Source of the DNA: Methylocystis bryophila
Lineage (GTDB): Bacteria; Pseudomonadota; Alphaproteobacteria; Rhizobiales; Beijerinckiaceae
Direction of reading: 5' to 3'
DNA: 64,000 bases
NCBI RefSeq assembly: GCF_027925445.1
Contig: NZ_AP027149.1
Coordinates: 3,856,501-3,920,500 of the forward strand
Shown: positions 43,914-52,663 of the stretch, piece after piece
Numbering within the stretch: the first letter of the stretch is position 1
Layout: each line of letters opens with the position of its first letter
Position numbers and translations under genes: made by a program
Notes under the pieces: model-generated
What the model saw: the letters and a program-made list of their open reading frames with translations, nothing else
Databases searched by the model: none
What the model was told of the DNA's origin: nothing

Positions 43914-43929
43914 CTCGCGCGCCCTTGCG

Positions 43930-44280
43930 TCAGGCCGCCGCTTCGGCGGAAGCCGCAGCCGCCGCGGCGGCGCGCTCTTGGGCCTTCTTCTTGGGCTGGG
44001 CCTTTTGCGGATTGCTGCGCGCCTCGCGCTTGCCGACGCCGACGCCTTCCAGCAGCCGCGCGACGCGATCGGTCGGCTGCGCGCCCTTGGCGATCCACGC
44101 CTGCGCTTTTTCGGCGTCGAGCACGAGACGGTCCGTCGCGTCCTTCGGGCGCAGCGGATCGAAGGTGCCGAGCTTCTCGATGAAGCGGCCGTCGCGCGGG
44201 GAGCGCGAATCGGCGACGACGACGCTATAGAAGGGACGCTTCTTGGCGCCGCCGCGGGAGAGACGAATTTTGAGAGACAT
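43930..44280 (-). CDS. rpsP: 30S ribosomal protein bS16
   Basis: 116 residues. The core MSLKIRLSRGGAKKRPFYSVVVADSRSPRDGRFIEKLGTF is typical; the C-terminal Ala-rich tail (AAAAAAASAEAAA) is the usual alphaproteobacterial extension. AGGAAA lies 8 nt before the ATG. In most alphaproteobacteria rpsP is followed by rimM-trmD-rplS; here it ends at a family C repeat and the DUF1963 gene, so the string is broken. Confidence 0.96.
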   Translation of the reverse strand: MSLKIRLSRGGAKKRPFYSVVVADSRSPRDGRFIEKLGTFDPLRPKDATDRLVLDAEKAQAWIAKGAQPTDRVARLLEGVGVGKREARSNPQKAQPKKKAQERAAAAAAASAEAAA

Positions 44281-44308
44281 CTGTGCTTTCCTTTGCCTTT
44301 GGGAGGAG

Positions 44309-44376
44309 CGAATAGCGAATAGCGAATAGCGAGTGGAAACTGTCTTCCTATTCGCTATTCCCTATTCGCCACTCAC
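44309..44376. repeat. GCGAATA tandem/inverted repeat between ffh and rpsP
   Basis: Three tandem GCGAATA units (44309-44330) face CTATTCGCTATTCCCTATTCG (44348 on), forming a hairpin of about 13 perfect bp with imperfect extensions. It lies in the 102-bp ffh-rpsP gap. It may terminate or attenuate ffh transcription before rpsP, or be a mobile mini-repeat. Confidence 0.75.
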
Positions 44377-44382
44377 TCCCCG

Positions 44383-45933
44383 TCACTTCTTCTTCCCGAA
44401 CGGGTTGAGCCCGCCGAAGAGACCTCCGCCGCCGCCAAGCCCAGGCAAAGCGCCGGGCTTTGGAGCGAACAATTCCTTGGGCGGCGCCTCGGGGAGCCCG
44501 CCCGGCGCGGGCGGCAGCGCGCCGCCGCCCAGTTGCTTTTGCAATCTGGCGATCTCCTCCGGCGAGGGCGTCGGCAGATTGCCAAGGCCCATCATCTGCG
44601 CGGCCTTGCCCATCATGCCGCCGCCGCCGCGCTTCATGCCGCCCATCGCCTTCATCACGTCGGACATCGTGCGGTGCTGCTTCAACAGCTTGTTGACCTC
44701 CTCGACCTTGACGCCGGCGCCGGCGGCGATGCGCTTCTTGCGCGAGGCCTTGAGGATATCGGGGTTGCGCCGTTCCTTCGGCGTCATCGAGAAGATGATC
44801 CCGCGCATGCGCTTGATCGACTTGTCGTCCATCTTCGCCGAGGCGAGCTGATCCTTCATCTTGGCGACGCCGGGCAGAAGGCTCATCATGCCGCCCAGGC
44901 CGCCCATTTTTTCGGCCATGCCGAGCTGATCGGAAAGGTCCTGCAGATCGAACTTGCCTTTGGCCATGCGCTCGGCAGCGCGCATCGCCTCTTGCTGGTC
45001 GATCGCCGCGGCGGCCTTCTCGACGAGCGCGACGATGTCGCCCATGCCGAGGATGCGGTCTGCGATGCGCTTGGGCGAAAACTCGTCCAGCGCGTCCATC
45101 TTCTCGCCCGTCGCGATGAGCTTGATCGGCTTGCCGGTGACGAAGCGCATCGAGAGCGCCGCGCCGCCGCGTCCGTCGCCGTCCATGCGCGTCAGCACAA
45201 TGCCGGTGACGCCGACGCGCTGATCGAAATTCTTGGCGAGATTGACCGCGTCCTGACCGGTCAGGGCGTCGGCGACGAGCAGAATCTCATGCGGGCTGGC
45301 GTAGGACTTGATGTCCACCATCTCCTGCATCAGCGGTTCGTCGATATGGGTGCGTCCGGCCGTGTCGAGCAGCACCACGTCGTAGCCTTCCTTGCGCGCC
45401 GACTCCATCGCGCGCCGCGCGATCTGCACGGGCGTCTGGCCTCCCATGATGGGGAGCGTGTCGACGCCGACCTGGCGACCGAGCACGGCAAGCTGCTCCT
45501 GCGCCGCCGGACGCTTCACGTCGAGCGAGGCCATCAGCACGCGCTTCTTCTCGCGCTCTTTCAGGCGCTTGGCGATCTTGGCGGTCGTCGTCGTCTTGCC
45601 CGCGCCCTGCAGGCCGACCATCATGATGGCGACGGGCGGATTGGCGTCGAGAGAGATCGGCTCCGCCGTCTCGCCCAGGGTCTCGACTAGCACGTCATTG
45701 ACGATCTTGATGACCATCTGGCCAGGCGAGATCGACTTGACGATATTGGCGCCGACAGCGCGCTCCTGCGCCTTCTCGGAGAAAGCGCGCGCCACGTCGA
45801 GCGCCACGTCGGCGTCGAGCAGCGCTCGGCGCACCTCGCGCAACGCCTCGGCGACGTCGGCCTCGGAAAGGGCGCCGCGCCGCGTGAGCTTGTCGAATAT
45901 GCCGGAGAGCTTGTCGGAAAGGCTCTCGAACAT
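44383..45933 (-). CDS. ffh: Signal recognition particle GTPase Ffh
   Basis: 516 residues. N and G domains: GLQGAGKTTTTAKIA (P-loop), DTAGRTHID, VADALTGQDAVNLA, TRMDGDGRGGAALS. The M domain follows with Met-rich runs (GGMMSLLPGV, MIFSMTPKERRNPDIL, RRKRIAAGAG-like SRKKRIAAGAG) and a Gly/Pro-rich tail. It binds 4.5S RNA and delivers nascent membrane proteins to FtsY. The ATG at 45933 has GGAG 7 nt upstream. A typical 500-residue alphaproteobacterial Ffh. Confidence 0.97.
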   Translation of the reverse strand: MFESLSDKLSGIFDKLTRRGALSEADVAEALREVRRALLDADVALDVARAFSEKAQERAVGANIVKSISPGQMVIKIVNDVLVETLGETAEPISLDANPPVAIMMVGLQGAGKTTTTAKIAKRLKEREKKRVLMASLDVKRPAAQEQLAVLGRQVGVDTLPIMGGQTPVQIARRAMESARKEGYDVVLLDTAGRTHIDEPLMQEMVDIKSYASPHEILLVADALTGQDAVNLAKNFDQRVGVTGIVLTRMDGDGRGGAALSMRFVTGKPIKLIATGEKMDALDEFSPKRIADRILGMGDIVALVEKAAAAIDQQEAMRAAERMAKGKFDLQDLSDQLGMAEKMGGLGGMMSLLPGVAKMKDQLASAKMDDKSIKRMRGIIFSMTPKERRNPDILKASRKKRIAAGAGVKVEEVNKLLKQHRTMSDVMKAMGGMKRGGGGMMGKAAQMMGLGNLPTPSPEEIARLQKQLGGGALPPAPGGLPEAPPKELFAPKPGALPGLGGGGGLFGGLNPFGKKK

Positions 45934-46193
45934 CGTTTTCTCCCGATGGCCCGGAAGGGCCGGCCGTCAGTTCAGCCAAACGCAAAAGCGCCCGGGAGCG
46001 CAACGCGCCGCCGGACGTGGGTCCGCCGCTTCTCAAGAGCGGCTAGACGAGGTTGGCTCGGCTTTTAGGGGGCCGGGTCGGGGAAGTCAACGCGCGCGTC
46101 TCCGGCCCGCTGCTAGAAACTAAGTCCTCTCGAAGATTCCGTTAGAGGCAAAAGCGCGCGCCGTCCCGAAAGGCGCGTCGCGCTCTCAAAGGC

Positions 46194-46340
46194 TCAAAAA
46201 AAGACCTGAACCACCCCGGCCGCGAGCGCGGCCCCTAGGATGCCGACGCCGACTTCCGGAGAATGCGTAGCCTTGGCCATCGCAATGGCGGGTGTCGAAA
46301 TCATTGTGATGAAAGCCAGATTGGTGATGAGCTTGCCCAT
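46194..46340 (-). CDS. Small membrane peptide of unknown function (48 residues)
   Basis: The ATG at 46340 has GAGGAG 6 nt upstream, a strong ribosome-binding site, and starts MGKLITNLAFITMISTPAIAMA, a signal- or anchor-like helix. A second hydrophobic helix VGVGILGAALAAGVVQVFF ends the protein. A longer reading to 46421 lacks an RBS. No family recognised. The two-helix hairpin shape recalls small stress or toxin-type membrane peptides, but this is only shape. Confidence 0.58.
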   Translation of the reverse strand: MGKLITNLAFITMISTPAIAMAKATHSPEVGVGILGAALAAGVVQVFF

Positions 46341-46789
46341 CGAAGGCTCCTCGTTCAGCACGCTGTCCCGCGTCGCCTTGTTCCGCCGTCGGCGGCGTCT
46401 CAGGCCGTCACAGCGATACAAGGAGTATCAGCTCGCCGAAGACAATTGCAATCCACACAGAGAAATATTCTTGAGGTGTGACCCAAAAGACACAGTCCTT
46501 GTTTGCACGGGGGAAATTTCGACAAAACTAAGAACCTCCACAACTTCGACACAATTATGCCAGATAGGTAAAATACCTTAAGTGAACCCCGCAGCAGACG
46601 CCTCATCTTCTGGCCAGCATTTGACTAGCCCCTTGAGCTTGGCGCGATTCCCCGTCTCCGAGCCCGGCAAGGAAAAGCGCGCTCACCCGCGGCCTATCTC
46701 GTTCGACTTGCGCTATAAACCATGCCAATAGCGGCCTTGACCTTGAGCCGGACAAGCCGCGCCGACGGCAGGAACCTTCTAGCAGCACA
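46341..46789. other. Gene-free stretch before valS, AT-rich in part
   Basis: About 450 bp between divergent genes. Positions 46430-46580 are visibly AT-richer than the surroundings, so promoters for both the small peptide and valS may lie here, but I found no convincing -35/-10 pair. No repeat of families A, B or C is present. Confidence 0.5.
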
Positions 46790-49570
46790 ATGGAAAAGAC
46801 CTTCGACCCAGCCGCGATCGAGCGACGAATCCGAGAGAATTGGGAAAGCGCGGGCGCCTTTCGCGCCGGCCGTCCGGAGCGCGCCGCCGCCGCACCCTAT
46901 TCCATTGTGATCCCGCCGCCGAACGTCACCGGCAATCTGCACATGGGTCATGCGCTCAACAACACGCTGCAGGACATTCTCGCCCGCCACGCGCGCATGC
47001 AGGGCAAGGACGTGCTCTGGCAGCCCGGCACGGACCACGCCGGCATCGCGACGCAGATGGTCGTCGAGCGCCAGCTCATGGAGCGCCAGGAGCATCGCCG
47101 CGCGCTTGGCCGCGAGAAGTTCCTGGAGCGCGTCTGGGCCTGGAAGGCGGAGTCGGGCGGCGCGATCGTCGAGCAATTGAAGCGCCTTGGCGCCTCCTGC
47201 GACTGGTCGCGCGAACGCTTCACGCTGGACGAAGGGCTCTCGCGCGCCGTTGTCAAAGTGTTCGTCGCGCTCCATCGCGAGGGGCTGATCTACAAGGACA
47301 AGCGCCTTGTCAATTGGGATCCGAAGCTCCACACGGCGATCTCCGACCTCGAGGTGCAGCAGGTCGAGTGTCGCGGCGCGTTCAAATGGGAGCGCGGCGG
47401 CGAAAAGCCCTTCGACGCGGCGGCGTTGGCCAAGATTCTCGACAAGAATCCCAACGGCCATCTCTATTATTTCGACTATCCGCTGGAGGGCGACGACGGC
47501 GCCGTGATCACTGTGGCGACGACGCGCCCCGAGACGATGTTGGGGGACACGGGCGTTGCGGTGCATCCCGAGAACGAGAGGCTGAAGTACCTCATTGGTC
47601 GACATGTGATCCTGCCGCTCGTCGGCCGGCGCATTCCGATCGTCGCCGACGAATACGCGGACCCGGAAAAGGGCACCGGCGCCGTGAAGATCACCCCCGC
47701 GCACGATTTCAACGATTTCGAGGTCGGGAAAAGGCATGGGCTACGCGTCGTCAACGTCTTGGATTTAGAAGGGCGTGTGACGCTGCAGGGCAACGCCGAG
47801 TTCCATGAAGGCTTGGAATCGAGCGCGGACTTGACGCAAAGCTTTACGGCGTTGGACAGTCACGACCGCTTCGACGCTCGCGCGAAAATCGTCGCGATGA
47901 TGGAGGCGCGCGGCCTGCTCGGCAAGATCGAGCCCAATACGCATATGGTGCCGCACGGCGACCGCTCTCAAGTTGTGCTTGAGCCTCGGCTGACCGACCA
48001 ATGGTACGTGGACGCCAAGACTCTCGCACAGCCGGCGCTGAAAGCCGTGCGCGAGGGCAAGACTGTTTTCGTGCCAAAAAATTGGGAGAAGACCTATTTC
48101 GAATGGCTCGACAACATCCAGCCCTGGTGCATCTCGCGCCAACTCTGGTGGGGCCATCGCATCCCCGCGTGGTACGACGAGGAGGGCAATGTCTTTGTCG
48201 CCGACAGCGACGAGGCGGCGCAGGCGCAAGCGCGCGAAAAGCATGGCCGCGACGTCGCGCTCGCGCGCGATGAGGACGTGCTCGACACGTGGTTCTCCTC
48301 GGCGCTTTGGCCCTTCTCGACGCTCGGCTGGCCCGACGAGACGAAAGAGCTCGCCCGCTTCTATCCGACGACGGTGCTCGTCACGGGCTTCGACATCATC
48401 TTCTTCTGGGTCGCCCGCATGATGATGATGGGCCTCCATTTCATGGGCGAGGTCCCCTTCCGCGACGTCTATATTCACGCGCTCGTCCGCGACGAGAAGG
48501 GCGCGAAGATGTCGAAGTCGAAGGGCAATGTGATCGATCCGCTTGGCCTCATCGACCAGTATGGCGCGGATGCGCTGCGCTTCACGCTCGCCGCCATGGC
48601 GGCGCAGGGCCGCGACATCAAGCTTTCGACCCAGCGCGTCGAGGGCTATCGCAATTTCGCGACGAAGCTCTGGAACGCCTCGCGCTTCGCCGAGATCAAC
48701 GGCTGCGCGCGCGTCGAGGGCTACGACCCGAAAGCCAATCAGAACGTCCTCAATCGTTGGATCGTGACGGAGGCCGCGCGCGCGTCCCGCGAGATCAGCG
48801 CCGCGATCGAGGCCTATCGCTTCAACGACGCCGCCAACGCCGCCTATCGCTTCGTGTGGAACATCTTCTGCGATTGGTATGTGGAGCTGACGAAGCCGCT
48901 ACTCTCCGGCGAGGACGGTCCCGCAAAGGACGAGACGCGCGCCTGCACGGCCTTCGCGCTCGATCAGATCTATGCGCTGCTGCATCCCTTCATGCCCTTC
49001 ATCACCGAGGAGCTCTGGGCGATCAAGGGCGCGGCGGGGCCAAAGCGGGAAAGCCTGCTGGCGCTCGGCGCCTGGCCGCAGCTCGAAGGACTCGAGGACG
49101 ACGCGGCGGAGGCGGAGATCGGCTGGATCGTCGAGCTCGTCTCCGAGGTCCGCTCGCTGCGGGCCGAGATGAATCTGGGCGCGACGGAGATCCCGCTCGT
49201 GCTCGTCGGCGCCGACGAGGCGGCGCGGGCGCGCGCGCTGCGCTGGCAGGACACGTTGCAGAAGCTCGCGCGGCTTTCCAGCGTCGCTTTTGCGGAGTCC
49301 CCGCCAAAGAGCAGCGCGCAGTTCCTGGTGCGCGGGACGCTCGCGGCGCTGCCGCTCGAGGGCGTCATCGACCTCGCCGCGGAAGCCAAGCGTCTCGACA
49401 AGGAGATCGAGAAGCACGACGCCGAGGTGAGGAAGCTCGACGCCAAGCTCTCGAACGAGGGCTTCCTGGCCAAGGCGGAGGAAGAGGTCATCGACGAGCA
49501 TCGCGAGCGGCGCGAGAACGCGCTCGCGCGCATCGGGACGTTGAAGGCGGCCAGGACGAGGCTCGGATGA
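46790..49570 (+). CDS. valS: Valyl-tRNA synthetase
   Basis: 926 residues of class I synthetase. The HIGH-equivalent is NLHMGHALN near residue 50 and KMSKS spans residues 573-577. The editing domain (TTRPETMLGDT) is complete, and a C-terminal coiled coil (residues about 862-925, rich in Lys/Glu) is the ValRS tRNA-binding arm. It charges tRNA-Val and hydrolyses mischarged Thr. The ATG has no close Shine-Dalgarno; AGGAAC lies about 13 nt upstream. A family B repeat follows. Confidence 0.97.
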   Translation: MEKTFDPAAIERRIRENWESAGAFRAGRPERAAAAPYSIVIPPPNVTGNLHMGHALNNTLQDILARHARMQGKDVLWQPGTDHAGIATQMVVERQLMERQEHRRALGREKFLERVWAWKAESGGAIVEQLKRLGASCDWSRERFTLDEGLSRAVVKVFVALHREGLIYKDKRLVNWDPKLHTAISDLEVQQVECRGAFKWERGGEKPFDAAALAKILDKNPNGHLYYFDYPLEGDDGAVITVATTRPETMLGDTGVAVHPENERLKYLIGRHVILPLVGRRIPIVADEYADPEKGTGAVKITPAHDFNDFEVGKRHGLRVVNVLDLEGRVTLQGNAEFHEGLESSADLTQSFTALDSHDRFDARAKIVAMMEARGLLGKIEPNTHMVPHGDRSQVVLEPRLTDQWYVDAKTLAQPALKAVREGKTVFVPKNWEKTYFEWLDNIQPWCISRQLWWGHRIPAWYDEEGNVFVADSDEAAQAQAREKHGRDVALARDEDVLDTWFSSALWPFSTLGWPDETKELARFYPTTVLVTGFDIIFFWVARMMMMGLHFMGEVPFRDVYIHALVRDEKGAKMSKSKGNVIDPLGLIDQYGADALRFTLAAMAAQGRDIKLSTQRVEGYRNFATKLWNASRFAEINGCARVEGYDPKANQNVLNRWIVTEAARASREISAAIEAYRFNDAANAAYRFVWNIFCDWYVELTKPLLSGEDGPAKDETRACTAFALDQIYALLHPFMPFITEELWAIKGAAGPKRESLLALGAWPQLEGLEDDAAEAEIGWIVELVSEVRSLRAEMNLGATEIPLVLVGADEAARARALRWQDTLQKLARLSSVAFAESPPKSSAQFLVRGTLAALPLEGVIDLAAEAKRLDKEIEKHDAEVRKLDAKLSNEGFLAKAEEEVIDEHRERRENALARIGTLKAARTRLG

Positions 49571-49606
49571 CGCGCCGCGTCTTCCCTCTCCCGCTTGCAG
49601 CCGCAT

Positions 49607-49721
49607 TAGATCACGCCGTATTCAGGCGGAATCGCCTGAATACAGAAAACGTGATCGATTCTAAAAGTTTAGAGCGCGATTTGTGCGAAAAACTGGTTTC
49701 CACTTTTTCGCATCGCGCTCT
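49607..49721. repeat. Family B intergenic repeat, copy 3 (inverted orientation)
   Basis: TAGATCACGCCGTATTCAGG ... CCTGAATACAGAAAACGTGATC, then GAGCGCGATTTGTGCGAAAA ... CACTTTTTCGCATCGCGCTC. The left palindrome holds compensatory changes (GTATTCAGG/CCTGAATAC) that keep its stem, evidence for selection on the fold. Confidence 0.88.
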
Positions 49722-49802
49722 TGGGTCCAGCGCCGACCTTCCAAAAACCGACATGTTGTCCGACTAACTTCCCAGGCGCGAACGAGAGGATTGCCGGAGC
49801 GA

Positions 49803-50942
49803 ATGACAAAGCAGACGAAGGAGCTCAAAGCGCTCGTGCTGCAAGGCGGCGGGGCGCTGGGCTCCTACCAGGCCGGCGCTTTCGAGGCGCTGGCGGAGAG
49901 CAAGATCGAGATCGACTGGCTCGCCGGCATCTCGATCGGCGCGATCAATGGCGCGATCATCTGCGGCAATCCGCCGGCGCTCCGCGCCGAGCGGCTCGCT
50001 CAGTTCTGGCGGCAGACCTCGGCTTTGCTCACGGCCCCGCCGGTGTCTAAGGACGGCGCGAGCCTGCGCCTCTTCAACGAGTCGAGCGCCGCGCTGACGG
50101 CTGGCTTCGGCGTGCCGGGCTTCTTCACGCCGCGCGCGCCGCCGCTCATCCCCGGCTGGCCCTACGATCCGGGAAATTTGAGCCTCTACGATACGGCCTC
50201 TCTAGAGGAGACGTTACGGCGGCTCGTGGACTTCGATCTCCTGAACGCCGGCCCCATTCGCTACAGCATCGGCGCGACGAACGCGCGGACCGGCAATTTC
50301 CAGTATTTCGACACCAAATATCACAAGATCGGACCCGAGCATGTGATGGCGAGCGGCGCGCTGCCGCCGGGCCTTCCGCCGATCGAGATCGGCGGCGAGT
50401 TCTATTGGGACGGCGGCCTCGTCTCCAACACGCCGCTGCAATATGTGCTCGACTTCGAAGGCGACCACGAAAACATCTGCGTCTTCCAGATCGACCTCTT
50501 CAGCGCCCTCGGCGAGCTGCCGAAGACGATGCTCGAAGTCGCGCAGCGCGAAAAAGACATCCGCTATTCGAGCCGCACCCGCCTCAACACCGACGTCGAG
50601 CGCCGCCGCTGCGCGGTGCGCGAGGCGATCCACCGATTTTCGGAGCGATTGCCCGCGGAGCTGCGCGACGACCCGGACTGGCGGGTGATCGACGATTACG
50701 GCTCCCCTCGCGCGACGACGATCGTGCATCTCATCCATCGCCGCGCCGTGGCCGAGAGCGCTTCGAAAGACTATGAATTTTCGCGTTACACGATGGAGCG
50801 CAACTGGGCCGACGGACGAATGGACGTCGAGAAAACGCTTACGCATCCGGATTGGATCGCCCGCACGCCGCCGCGCAGCGGGGTGAAGGTCTTCGATCTG
50901 ACCTTGAGCCGCGAGCAGCGGGCGAGGAACACAGCTTTATGA
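49803..50942 (+). CDS. Patatin-like phospholipase (DUF3734 type)
   Basis: 379 residues from the ATG at 49803. The oxyanion loop is QGGGALGSYQAG (residues 14-25), the nucleophile Ser44 is in AGISIGAI (GxSxG), and the catalytic Asp203 is in YWDGGLVSNT. The C-terminal part is DUF3734-like (YSSRTRLNTDVERRR ... WADGRMDVEKTL). Such proteins hydrolyse lipid esters, and in several bacteria a patatin of this type is encoded with hydroxybutyrate dehydrogenase. Here bdhA lies four genes downstream on the same strand, which suggests a role in poly-3-hydroxybutyrate or lipid turnover. Confidence 0.88.
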   Translation: MTKQTKELKALVLQGGGALGSYQAGAFEALAESKIEIDWLAGISIGAINGAIICGNPPALRAERLAQFWRQTSALLTAPPVSKDGASLRLFNESSAALTAGFGVPGFFTPRAPPLIPGWPYDPGNLSLYDTASLEETLRRLVDFDLLNAGPIRYSIGATNARTGNFQYFDTKYHKIGPEHVMASGALPPGLPPIEIGGEFYWDGGLVSNTPLQYVLDFEGDHENICVFQIDLFSALGELPKTMLEVAQREKDIRYSSRTRLNTDVERRRCAVREAIHRFSERLPAELRDDPDWRVIDDYGSPRATTIVHLIHRRAVAESASKDYEFSRYTMERNWADGRMDVEKTLTHPDWIARTPPRSGVKVFDLTLSREQRARNTAL

Positions 50943-50986
50943 GGAGCTCGCGCCGCCGCGGCGCAGTGCGAAAAAGGAAGTTCGCC

Positions 50987-51739
50987 ATGAAGATAGACGA
51001 AGTCCGCCGCCGCGCCTTCTCCATGCCGCTCACCAGTCCGGCCTTCCCGCGCGGGCCGTTTCGTTTCTACGATCGCGAATATTTCATCATCACTTATCGC
51101 ACCGACCCGGCCGCGCTCGAGAAAATCCTTCCCGAGCCGCTCACCTTCGACGAGCCGCTGGTGAAGTTTGAATTCATCCGCATGCCGAATTCGACGGGCT
51201 TTGGAGATTACACCGAATCGGGTCAGGTCATCCCGGTGCGCTTCAACGGCGTCGCCGGCAATTACACCCATGCGATGTTCCTCGACGACGGCGCGCCGAT
51301 CTACGGCGGACGCGAGCTCTGGGGCTTTCCGAAGAAGCTCGCGAAGCCGAAGATCCAGGTCGCGCAAGACGCGCTGGTCGGAACGCTCGACAGCGGCCCC
51401 GTGCGGGTCGTGACCGCCACCATGGGCTTCAAATATGAGGCGCTCGACCTCGACGCCGTCACAAAGTCTCTCGCCGTTCCAAACTATCTCCTGAAAATCA
51501 TCCCGCATGTCGACGGCAGTCCGCGCATCTTGGAGCTCGTCGACTACCGTCTGGAGGACGTGACCGTCAAAGGCGCTTGGACTGGGCCCGGCGCGATCGA
51601 GCTCTTCTGGCACGCGCTCGCCCCCGTCGCGGAGCTACCGATCGTCGATCTGGTCTCGACCGTCCACATCGTCGCCGATCTGACGCTCGGCCTCGGCAAG
51701 GTCGTCTACGACTATCTCGACCCGCATTCCGGCGCCTAG
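50987..51739 (+). CDS. adc: Acetoacetate decarboxylase
   Basis: 250 residues from the ATG at 50987, with AAGGAAG 6 nt upstream. The active-site lysine pair is in ELWGFPKKLAKP (Lys116/117), which forms the Schiff base with acetoacetate and releases CO2 and acetone. GGRE and the end block VSTVHIVADLTLGLGKVVYDYL are typical. It follows the patatin gene by 44 nt. The TAG stop at 51737-51739 is the edge of the following family B repeat. Confidence 0.9.
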   Translation: MKIDEVRRRAFSMPLTSPAFPRGPFRFYDREYFIITYRTDPAALEKILPEPLTFDEPLVKFEFIRMPNSTGFGDYTESGQVIPVRFNGVAGNYTHAMFLDDGAPIYGGRELWGFPKKLAKPKIQVAQDALVGTLDSGPVRVVTATMGFKYEALDLDAVTKSLAVPNYLLKIIPHVDGSPRILELVDYRLEDVTVKGAWTGPGAIELFWHALAPVAELPIVDLVSTVHIVADLTLGLGKVVYDYLDPHSGA

Positions 51740-51854
51740 ATCACGCTGCGTCCAGGCGGAATCGCCTGAACGCAGAAAAACGTGATCGATTCTAAAAACT
51801 TAGAGCGCGATTTGTGCGAAAAACCGGGTCCCACTTTTTCGCATCGCGCTCTAG
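51737..51854. repeat. Family B intergenic repeat, copy 4 (inverted orientation)
   Basis: TAGATCACGCTGCGTCCAGG ... CCTGAACGCAGAAAAACGTG, then GAGCGCGATTTGTGCGAAAA ... TTTTTCGCATCGCGCTCTAG. Its first three bases are the adc stop codon. It lies in the 270-bp gap between adc and the CoA-transferase genes; no other signal was found there. Confidence 0.9.
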
Positions 51855-52009
51855 CGCCCGGCGACGCTTTCGCAAAGGGATTGTCTTCGCAAAGACATAG
51901 AGTTCGGGAATGGTTGCCGCCGGGTCGAGTTCTCGCTGAGCGCCCGGCCATGGCCGGCGATGCGACGCCGCTCGCCGCCAGCCTCTCTCTCGTCGCTTAA
52001 GGAGAAACC

Positions 52010-52663
52010 GTGCAAAAAGCGATAACGGCGAAGGAAGCCGCGGCGCTGGTGCCGGACGGCGCGAGCGTCATGATCGGCGGCTTCATGGGCGTCGGAACAC
52101 CGCACCGAATCATTGACGCCCTCGTGGCGCGCGGCGCGCGGGGCCTCACCGTCATCGCCAACGATACGGCGTTTCCCGCGATCGGCATCGGCAAGCTCAT
52201 CGACGCGGGCTGCGCGTCGCGCGTCATCGCCTCCCACATCGGCACGAATCCGATCACGCAAAAGAAGATGATCGCCGGCGAGATCACCGTGGAGCTCGTG
52301 CCGCAAGGCACGCTCATCGAGCGGATTCGCGCCGGGGGGAGCGGGCTCGGCGGCGTCCTCACGCCCACGGGCCTCGGCACCGTGGTCGAGGACGGAAAGC
52401 CCGTTATCGACGTCGATGGCGTAAAATTCCTGCTCGAAAAGCCGCTGCGCGCCGACTTCGCGCTGCTGCACGCGCATGACGCGGACTACAACGGCAATCT
52501 CACCTATCGCCTCACCGCGGCCAATTTCAATCCGATCATCGCCTTCGCCGCCGAGGTCACCATCGCCGAGCCGCTTCAGATCGTGCCGGTCGGCGTGATT
52601 CCTCCGGATGCGGTGCGCACGCCCGGCGTGCTCGTCGACCATCTCGTAGAAAGGCCCCACTGA
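52010..52663 (+). CDS. 3-oxoacid CoA-transferase subunit A
   Basis: 217 residues; the GTG start has AAGGAG 6 nt upstream. GASVMIGGFMGVGTPHRIIDAL is the glycine-rich first motif of family I CoA-transferase alpha subunits, and GNLTYR the later one. With subunit B it moves CoA between acetoacetyl-CoA and a carboxylate. Acetate versus succinate as partner cannot be decided (AtoD or ScoA). The stop TGA shares one base with the start ATG of subunit B (TGATG). Confidence 0.92.
   Translation: MQKAITAKEAAALVPDGASVMIGGFMGVGTPHRIIDALVARGARGLTVIANDTAFPAIGIGKLIDAGCASRVIASHIGTNPITQKKMIAGEITVELVPQGTLIERIRAGGSGLGGVLTPTGLGTVVEDGKPVIDVDGVKFLLEKPLRADFALLHAHDADYNGNLTYRLTAANFNPIIAFAAEVTIAEPLQIVPVGVIPPDAVRTPGVLVDHLVERPH

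Noticed and set aside
44309..44376. Possible CRISPR-like short repeats
   Set aside because: Only 7-bp tandem units forming a hairpin, no spacers and no cas genes.
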